A stretch of 19,546 bases of DNA from NCBI RefSeq assembly GCF_042432825.1, contig NZ_JBHLWN010000010.1, positions 1 through 19,546 of the forward strand. Reading direction: 5' to 3'. The translations under genes were made by a program, and so were the position numbers. Under the pieces are notes generated by a model. It saw only the letters and a program-made list of their open reading frames with translations. It did not search any database and was not told the DNA's origin. Shown here in pieces: positions 14,501 through 19,546 of the stretch (positions within the stretch are counted from its first letter, which is position 1; each line of letters starts with the position of its first letter). Source of the DNA: Gordoniibacillus chartarius (GTDB lineage Bacteria > Bacillota > Bacilli > Paenibacillales > NBRC-103111).

Positions 14501-16415
14501 AGTCGAATGCAGTGTTCTTGGTTTCCTGCAAAATAGGCCCAGTAATACCACCATCACGGACACGTACAGCAGTAATCCTCCCATGAATAGAATCCCGGAC
14601 GTATTCCGTATATCTTGTCTGGGTTTGAGATATAGGCTGACTAACCCCAACCAGTAAATGGGATATGGGGTCATACGTGTTAACTGTTGTAATGAAATCG
14701 GGATTAACCATGCTGGTCACATTCCCATAATCGTCATAAGTCGTACTTGTGTTGATGACATAAGTGTTGCCGGTATTGGAAGCCGATCTGGTCACCTTTG
14801 TCGCAATCGGTACCGGCCATTTCCTTGCCCTATCGTACGAATAGTCAGTTGTATTGGTATATGTCACCCCGTTATAGGGCACAGTCTGGGAGACCACCTT
14901 CAAGTTATAAAAGACAGGGGAATTGTTCTCGTCAATATAATCCTTCTGGTTTGTAAAGGTAGTAGTCGTTAGTCCATCACTGACAGCTACAGTAAAATCG
15001 ATATCTGTATTATAGGAGCTTCCAATATCACCACTTGGATATGTGATATCTTTATGGTTATACGTTTGAACCGTAGCGTTGCTTAACGTTACTCGCTCTT
15101 CACGTGATTGGATACGATAAACCTGGTTTACGGATCTTTCGCCGAGATAACGTGTAATAGGTGTCGACTCATAAGTGTAAACTGTCTTTGCCCCAGTTGG
15201 ATGAATTACACCTGTAAGCAGTGCGTAAGGGTTCTTCGTCGTTGGTGTCGTACCGAGCAAATTAAAGTATGCATCCTTAATCGCATAATCATAGGTTGTA
15301 GCTCGGCCAATCGGGTCAATGACCTGTGTCAGTAATTCTTTTTCGTTTTGGATCGTTTTGTAATAGGTGACGTTCATGGAGCCTTTAGTTAAAACGACCT
15401 TATGGGTTCCATACGTGATGGTGATAGCATTATTAATGGCATCTGTAATTTTTGTCAGCACAGTACCGTATGTAGGATCGGTAGACCATGTAAACTGGAT
15501 AGTATTGTTGTATGTATCTTTAATCTGAATCAAGTGTCCAGAGGCATCAAAATATTGCGATATGCCTTGAATAGATTTTAAGGAGTACGCGGAGGTCGCT
15601 GTACCGACGGTGACAGTTGTATCTGAAGCAAAAGTAAGGTCTTTCCACGGATAACCGAGAAGATTGTTGGAGCTATCGATTTTAAATACACCGGAGTCTG
15701 CTAAATGAAGAAACTTGTCCGCCCCACTCGTTTCGATGTAGGAAAGGTTCCATGACCATCCCTTGCCGATTGGGTACATCGACTCATCTTTTGGCTTAGT
15801 CGTGCCATTTGAAGTACCGCCATAGGTCACCATTTGGTCGAATTGAGAAGATCCACTGTCAAAGATCCGCGACAGGGTGAACCCCAGACCATTGCGGCCA
15901 GGCAAGGACAAATCGGCAACACGAAGGGAAAGAGATCCCGAGAGAGTAGATACCGTTTCTTGGTCGAGCCTTACTGTATAAGGAGCTTCATCAGGCTTTG
16001 TGTTGACATAGCTATAGTCGGGAATCGAACCGGATGTCGCTGTCATCGTGGTAAAGGAGCTAGCAGCTACATCACTAGTTATTGTACTCTTCGCAATTCT
16101 AGAGTTGTTGACAGGGCGAGGCTTGATCTTTTCTAGACTAGCTCCTAGGTCATTTCCTGTACTTTTCCGATCTAGTAATGCTGCTTCAATTTCTTCTAAG
16201 GTATAGCCCTGATCGAGTTTTGACTGAAGATCACTTTCAGAGATCGCATATATTTCTTTTAACTGCTGTCTCCGGGACTCAGCAATAGTGTTACCTACAA
16301 TGGGATTTTCCATTTCCGCGGCATAAACCTGATTACTAAAGGCAGTAGGAAGGGAACCGAAAATGATCGTAACGAGCAAAGTTAATGTAATGATTCGATG
16401 TATAAGTTTATGCAA
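11577..16415 (-). CDS. Secreted RHS/YD-repeat polymorphic toxin with ART-like C-terminal tip (WapA-like)
   Basis: 1612 residues from a TTG at 16415, chosen because AAGGAGG lies 7 bases before it and a signal peptide follows at once (HKLIHRIITLTLLVTIIFGS, cleavage near VYA-AE). The frame is open 35 codons further upstream but without an RBS. A short helical segment precedes a beta-rich RHS N-terminal region (SLSGSLSLRVADLSLPGRNG) and then many YD repeats such as YDYDAAGNRSSM. The RHS core (YLRARWYDPSVGRFINED, then NLYTYAGNNPLRYNDPSG) ends near residue 1401, the usual self-cleavage boundary. The 211-residue tip has a hydrophobic segment (CFICLIFISLPAIISA), a Ser-rich linker, a basic KKPKIKPKKKK stretch and a terminal domain (about 1480-1612) beginning WITYYQVTSKENAKSLVDAT. 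That opening and later ETVIELQIHE resemble HYD1/DarT-like ADP-ribosyltransferase folds, but this is tentative. It likely acts on competing or neighbouring cells. Confidence 0.85.
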   Translation of the reverse strand: MHKLIHRIITLTLLVTIIFGSLPTAFSNQVYAAEMENPIVGNTIAESRRQQLKEIYAISESDLQSKLDQGYTLEEIEAALLDRKSTGNDLGASLEKIKPRPVNNSRIAKSTITSDVAASSFTTMTATSGSIPDYSYVNTKPDEAPYTVRLDQETVSTLSGSLSLRVADLSLPGRNGLGFTLSRIFDSGSSQFDQMVTYGGTSNGTTKPKDESMYPIGKGWSWNLSYIETSGADKFLHLADSGVFKIDSSNNLLGYPWKDLTFASDTTVTVGTATSAYSLKSIQGISQYFDASGHLIQIKDTYNNTIQFTWSTDPTYGTVLTKITDAINNAITITYGTHKVVLTKGSMNVTYYKTIQNEKELLTQVIDPIGRATTYDYAIKDAYFNLLGTTPTTKNPYALLTGVIHPTGAKTVYTYESTPITRYLGERSVNQVYRIQSREERVTLSNATVQTYNHKDITYPSGDIGSSYNTDIDFTVAVSDGLTTTTFTNQKDYIDENNSPVFYNLKVVSQTVPYNGVTYTNTTDYSYDRARKWPVPIATKVTRSASNTGNTYVINTSTTYDDYGNVTSMVNPDFITTVNTYDPISHLLVGVSQPISQTQTRYTEYVRDSIHGRITAVRVRDGGITGPILQETKNTAFDSYGNVTQMQVSRAAGVYTTVRTDFKTDSPYFGAFPTQQTIQVTDADSVTSNIIKKFDYNSMTGALIKYTDANTNVTNYEYDTIGRLTKVIHAADGSSAAITYFDYLNQIQMTDETGVQSQTSWNPVGYKIHSGTIEGGQYKNKITYGYDGYGRLTTTTDALGNTTTYAYDQWSRQTSVGYADSSPKDTVVHDDIANPNTKTNTDPEGYTIKEYLDSLGRVTKKEETKKVGTGTQTNTLASFTYDYVGNVLTTTDYVTPQNVTIFGYDVLSRPTSVKNAKNEITSYKYDLMGNLTTIAYPDGTMNEKKYDEVGRLIQASEVPIGGKNNVEKSYYDGNGNRIGLRDRNNNHFKYTYTGRNFLWKKEIVDAAGNPIAGEETIEFSYDQSGRRKSMKDITGTTLYDFSPANGSLTKVTYPDKRTIQYDYDAAGNRSSMNDPFGINTYYRYDARNRLDTVSASIDYTNDFDAKYSYYNNNLLKNIRLRNGVTSDYAYDGLQINTLLQKKGSTVLNSFVYTYDNNGNQKTKTENEATYTFAYDPLNRIASSTQFNETYNYDNRGNRSSMTTNTPFERPDATTTFDKRDRLTNVSVTGGRNVSYKYNGDGLLWERTENGQTTRYYWDGDQVIAEATVSGGVATLKSRYIRGNGLVARQDSQGKAFYLHNGQGDVVNLMDSTGNTKLNSYSYDIFGNIASQSETIAQPFKYSAEMWDDTTKLQYLRARWYDPSVGRFINEDTYEGQLNNPLTQNLYTYAGNNPLRYNDPSGHCFICLIFISLPAIISASKNSIESSSRGNESSSESSLSSSSFSYINTSTYESTVVSAELRGIKKPKIKPKKKKDDIDDDWITYYQVTSKENAKSLVDATKDGQSTYLRPLEDTNGNSQPAHIYVFGKLPTKKQGEYIGARSYETVIELQIHESISFESDDSLKTDEAQWNIVKDAEPLRTTLKVNSLEIRNVNEVNFKSEVVWWNPFTWFK

Positions 16416-16462
16416 GAAAAGTCCTCCTTGTTGAATAATAGGAGCGAACCGAATTCGGGGTA

Positions 16463-16500
16463 CCCTACATGCAGGGGAAACATCACTCCTGCATGCAGGA
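16463..16500. promoter_or_regulatory. Pair of 14-bp palindromes upstream of the RHS gene
   Basis: CCCTACATGCAGGG (16463-16476, one mismatched pair) and TCCTGCATGCAGGA (16487-16500, perfect) share the core CATGCAGG. Their centres are 24 bp apart, and they lie 48-85 bases upstream of the TTG start. This looks like tandem operators for a dimeric regulator, or a small structured leader. No regulator gene is present in the window. Confidence 0.45.
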
Positions 16501-16635
16501 CTTGGATTACTCTCAATCACATATTTTCAAATAACTGACGAGTCCACTTTCTTCCGGTGAGATTTCTGTTAATGTTGTTTACACTGGGAATGAACCTGTT
16601 CTCTGTACCGTAAAAGTTTTTGAAGTACTTCGTTG

Positions 16636-19545
16636 TCACTTACTCTGACTCACTTGCTTACTGATGATGTTTCCATTAGCGTCATATTGGTATGTAGTCT
16701 GTTGCTGAATGGTAACATTTTTTAATATAAGAGAATATGTTGCTGAATTACTGAAATTCCCGCCTACTCCAAAAATCTTAATATAATAGCTTTTTCCAGC
16801 CATTACTTCAAAAAGTACATATTCAAAAAGGCCTGCTCCCTTAGAGCCCGTGGCAACCAAATTCATATTCGAGTCAAAAATATGTGCATCATAATTCAGC
16901 CCTGCTGGGACGATTAGTAATATCTGGTTAATTCCACTTGTCGCAGCTGTGAACTTAAAAAAATCAATGTCAGTTGCCGAGGTTATCAAAGAGTCATATA
17001 TTTGTTGGGGACTAATTGTAAAGGCTTGTGCATTGGTGTCATTAGGTTCATAGGCATTGGGTAGGGTCAACTTATTCCTTGCTGCTCCGCTCGACCACTC
17101 CATCCCGTCACTGACAAGCACCTTAAAGCTCCATACTCCACTTGCTAGAGCAGGTGTCGTGTGGCTAGCGGAAGGGGAAGTAACTTCACCCGAATTGTAG
17201 CTGACCGTTGCCCAGTCATTCTGTGTACCAAGTACTTGGTATTTTTGCTGGGGTTGCCCGTCTTGGTCAGCATAGCTCCATGTGAATGTCAGGATGTTAT
17301 CCGAGATTGATTGGTTATCTGAGTATTTTGTTAAAGTTACAGTTGGAATATTATTGATCTTGATATAACTGAGAGCAGAGTAGGGCGATATATCTCCCTT
17401 GTTATCCTTTAACCCCACTTGCCAAGCGTAAGTCGTATTTCGAACTAATTTTCCAGCGGGAACAGTAAAGGTGTTGCTTGTGGACGGAACCCATCCTGAA
17501 TCATAGATTGGTGTTGAACCGGAAGCGTCCTTGATTACTACGTTATATGCGGATTGTATATTTCCTACATCCGGGTCGCTGAACGTCCAGGCTAAAGTCG
17601 GTGTTGTACTGCCCACAAGTCGTGCTGTAGCTGATGAAGCTCCGCCAGGGGAAAGATTGCTAGGTATATTGGGTGCGTGATTGTGTTTAATTGAGAAAAG
17701 CTGTGATTGGCCCCAGCCGCCGTACATTCCACCATCGTAGCCCCGTACACGGATATAAGCTGTATTTGTTTCTGCAGTGTTTGTAAAATCAAAAGTAAAT
17801 GAGGTTTGTCCTGGATTTGTCAGTGCTACAAGGTCACTCCACGATGCCCCGTTGTTAGTCGAAAGCTGTACTTGATATTTAATCAGATTCTGTGTGGTTT
17901 CACTGTCTACTGCAGCAGTCCACGCAATGTTGGTTACTCCATCAACAAGAGTTGAGCTTGTTGGTGTTAAGACAGTTGGTATCGAAGTGGGTTCGTTATA
18001 AGTTACTATCAATTTAGGTCTGTACGAAGCGTTATAATATTCCGAACTATAGAAGCCAAACCGTCCATCACTTCCATTGATAATCTCACCTATCATTTTA
18101 ACCCCATTGTTGACGTAGCTCCCTGCAACCCATTGTTGTACCCAAGAGGTAACGTTCCAGCTATACCACCTAGTATCCGATACATATGTAACCGCAGAGG
18201 AACCTGGGTCATGCGCGGGTTGATTCGCCCATACTACGTTTTCGTCCCAAGGTTGAGTTATACGATACAAACTTATCGGCTCAGATGAAACGAAATTACA
18301 ACAATGCCTATACAATTGAATTTCTGCGGATGAAATTGAACTATCACTACGGATACTTGAAAGATCAAACTGTAGCATAGCACGTTCCCTTTGAGGAACA
18401 GTCCCCCGAGTAATATAAAATGAATCCCCATTACCTTGGACCAAAGTGCTAGAATTAACAAACGCATCTTTAGTGTTCGTATCGTTTGATACAATGGTAA
18501 CGGTGGGGTCTACATAAATTGGAAACTTTAAGCCTTCCAAATTGGCTTTCAAATCGATAAACTTTTTCTTGCCTTGAGTACGAAGTGTTTGGGAAACATC
18601 TCTAGTTACACCATTGGCATCAATTAACCATGCAGGCCACAAAACCAGTTGATTCGTTTTAAGATCTGAACTAATTGCACCTGTAATTTCAAAACTAAAA
18701 TTTGAGCTAGCAGATGCATCCTTTAAGATTAAAGTTTCCTTAATACCAGTGTTCAGTAACTTCAATTCAACATCTACCGCATGCCATGCATCCTCAAACA
18801 TAATAACGTTATTGGAGTATACCGAGCCAACAACAGATCTAGCTCCGACAGGCACAAAGGTCAGGTTATCTCCTTCTTTTTTTATGGAGTATCCCTTACT
18901 ATAGTCCCTCCAGATGATTGCATCATACGGAACTTGCTTAACGCGAAAAAAAGGTCTCTTCTTGTCTTTATTAGTGCTGGACAAAAGGGAAGAAGAAACT
19001 AATCCGGGGTCTATTGAATTGTTAGTTTGTTCATTTAAATTAGACAGAAGAGACTGACCTTCTTCAACTAATTGAGGAGCTATAGTCTGCCATTTTCCAT
19101 TCTCGTCTATGTAATTTAGATCTTCTTTAGTAATTACAGCTTTATATGACCCGTCTGACATAAGGAAGTGTTTACTGTTCTTGGTACGTTTCTCGTAAGC
19201 CTCGCGTACCACGGTTCTGCCCTTTTCATTAAACAAATCTAGATTTATTAATGGGTTGTATGTATCATCTGTGATGGTTGCCGAGTCGTACACACTCTCA
19301 ACCACATTCAATTTGCTTGAATGTAACCTAGGCGGTGACGTAGAACTGGACGTTGCGCTCTTTAAGTCAACATGTTCAAATGGAAAATTCTCGAGTTCAT
19401 CTGTTGACGAGGCAGATACTTGGTTAATCCCTGCAGGTGGTAGGTATGTGAATAGGAGTGCAATGATAACAATTAAAGTAAATGCTCTAGAAGTCCGGTG
19501 ATTTAAGTCAGTTGTATCCGTCTCTTCGGCATGAAAAAAGAGGAA
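16636..19545 (-). CDS. Secreted DNRLRE/Fn3-like/PPC-domain protein with terminal YD motif (5'-truncated)
   Basis: At least 891 residues from a TTG at 19311. The frame is open to 19545, and the preceding residues read as a signal peptide (NHRTSRAFTLIVIIALLFTY, then LPPAGINQVSA-SS), so the true start lies further up and is lost. Counting from 19311: 1-265 is a surface-protein N-terminal region; about 270-438 is a DNRLRE/CBM96-like beta domain (AMLQFDLSSI, WYSWNVTSWVQQWVAGSYVN, RPKLIVTY). Residues 441-750 hold three fibronectin-III-like domains, and 752-865 a PPC domain (YEPNDTNAQAF, DIDFFKFTA, YYIKIFGVGG). The C-terminus ends in a single YD motif, YQYDANGNIISKQVSQSK. This architecture matches the N-terminal half of WapA-type proteins, whose RHS half is here the separate gene 220 bases downstream. 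It probably anchors or escorts the RHS toxin at the wall. The first 19 codons of the open frame are the terminal inverted repeat. Confidence 0.83.
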   Translation of the reverse strand, partial: FLFFHAEETDTTDLNHRTSRAFTLIVIIALLFTYLPPAGINQVSASSTDELENFPFEHVDLKSATSSSTSPPRLHSSKLNVVESVYDSATITDDTYNPLINLDLFNEKGRTVVREAYEKRTKNSKHFLMSDGSYKAVITKEDLNYIDENGKWQTIAPQLVEEGQSLLSNLNEQTNNSIDPGLVSSSLLSSTNKDKKRPFFRVKQVPYDAIIWRDYSKGYSIKKEGDNLTFVPVGARSVVGSVYSNNVIMFEDAWHAVDVELKLLNTGIKETLILKDASASSNFSFEITGAISSDLKTNQLVLWPAWLIDANGVTRDVSQTLRTQGKKKFIDLKANLEGLKFPIYVDPTVTIVSNDTNTKDAFVNSSTLVQGNGDSFYITRGTVPQRERAMLQFDLSSIRSDSSISSAEIQLYRHCCNFVSSEPISLYRITQPWDENVVWANQPAHDPGSSAVTYVSDTRWYSWNVTSWVQQWVAGSYVNNGVKMIGEIINGSDGRFGFYSSEYYNASYRPKLIVTYNEPTSIPTVLTPTSSTLVDGVTNIAWTAAVDSETTQNLIKYQVQLSTNNGASWSDLVALTNPGQTSFTFDFTNTAETNTAYIRVRGYDGGMYGGWGQSQLFSIKHNHAPNIPSNLSPGGASSATARLVGSTTPTLAWTFSDPDVGNIQSAYNVVIKDASGSTPIYDSGWVPSTSNTFTVPAGKLVRNTTYAWQVGLKDNKGDISPYSALSYIKINNIPTVTLTKYSDNQSISDNILTFTWSYADQDGQPQQKYQVLGTQNDWATVSYNSGEVTSPSASHTTPALASGVWSFKVLVSDGMEWSSGAARNKLTLPNAYEPNDTNAQAFTISPQQIYDSLITSATDIDFFKFTAATSGINQILLIVPAGLNYDAHIFDSNMNLVATGSKGAGLFEYVLFEVMAGKSYYIKIFGVGGNFSNSATYSLILKNVTIQQQTTYQYDANGNIISKQVSQSK
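19488..19545 (-). repeat. Right copy of the 58-bp perfect terminal inverted repeat
   Basis: It is the exact reverse complement of bases 1-58 and ends one base before the window edge. Read outward on the plus strand it ends with ATGAAAAAAGAGGAA, a possible start of an element-encoded gene, but there is no ribosome binding site ahead of it. The repeat enters the DNRLRE gene just before its signal-peptide core. Confidence 0.9.
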
Positions 19546-19546
19546 A

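Noticed and set aside
16416..16520. N-terminal extension of the RHS protein to an upstream start at 16520
   Set aside because: The extension has no RBS, spans the palindrome pair and would bury the signal peptide. TTG at 16415 has AAGGAGG at ideal spacing.
1..19546. CRISPR arrays, rRNA genes or phage structural genes
   Set aside because: No regularly spaced direct repeats, rRNA sequence or recognisable phage module was seen. The many similar stretches in 12.3-15.3 kb are YD repeats of the RHS protein.
19531..19546. Start of an outward gene ATGAAAAAAGAGGAA in the terminal repeat
   Set aside because: Only five codons are visible and no RBS precedes the ATG, so coding status cannot be supported.

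Overview
The window looks like a chromosomal contig from a Paenibacillus-like member of the Bacillales/Paenibacillaceae. This rests on strong AGGAGG-type ribosome binding sites, frequent TTG and GTG starts, a large secreted multidomain glycoside hydrolase with a C-terminal FIVAR-like helical module, an aromatic-acid-exporter family protein, an IS1182-type element and a Gram-positive WapA/RHS secretion-toxin locus. The species cannot be fixed from the sequence alone.

Layout. Bases 1-867 carry the C-terminal two thirds of a CynX/NimT-type major facilitator, cut at the window edge and closed by a strong terminator. On the minus strand follow a VOC (glyoxalase-fold) protein (964-1416), a 47-residue membrane peptide (1457-1600) with a palindromic operator-like site upstream, a 1276-residue secreted GH59 galactocerebrosidase-like enzyme (1917-5747), and a FUSC/aromatic acid exporter fused to a C-terminal ACT domain (5952-7142). 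An IS1182-family element (7223-8996) with a frameshifted transposase separates this metabolic part from an accessory part. Directly beyond the insertion sequence lies a tRNA-Val-like remnant without a D arm.

The accessory part (about 9.4-19.5 kb, all genes on the minus strand) reads as a polymorphic toxin locus. In transcription order it holds a secreted DNRLRE/fibronectin-like/PPC-domain protein ending in one YD motif, a 1612-residue RHS/YD-repeat protein with a hypervariable C-terminal tip, an ABC-ATPase-like protein whose catalytic motifs have all decayed, and a DraG-type ADP-ribosylglycohydrolase. The tip has features compatible with an ADP-ribosyltransferase-like fold. The model I find most interesting is a WapA-like surface toxin delivering an ADP-ribosylating tip, with the DraG protein as an enzymatic immunity factor and the pseudo-ABC protein as a second, possibly regulatory or immunity, component. 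The tip and the two downstream genes are visibly more A+T-rich than the RHS body, as expected of an exchanged cassette.

The two ends of the window are a perfect 58-bp inverted repeat. It runs in frame into the truncated transporter on the left and into the truncated signal-peptide region of the DNRLRE gene on the right. The simplest reading is that both genes are interrupted by copies of the same repeated element, or that the contig was broken at one shared repeat.
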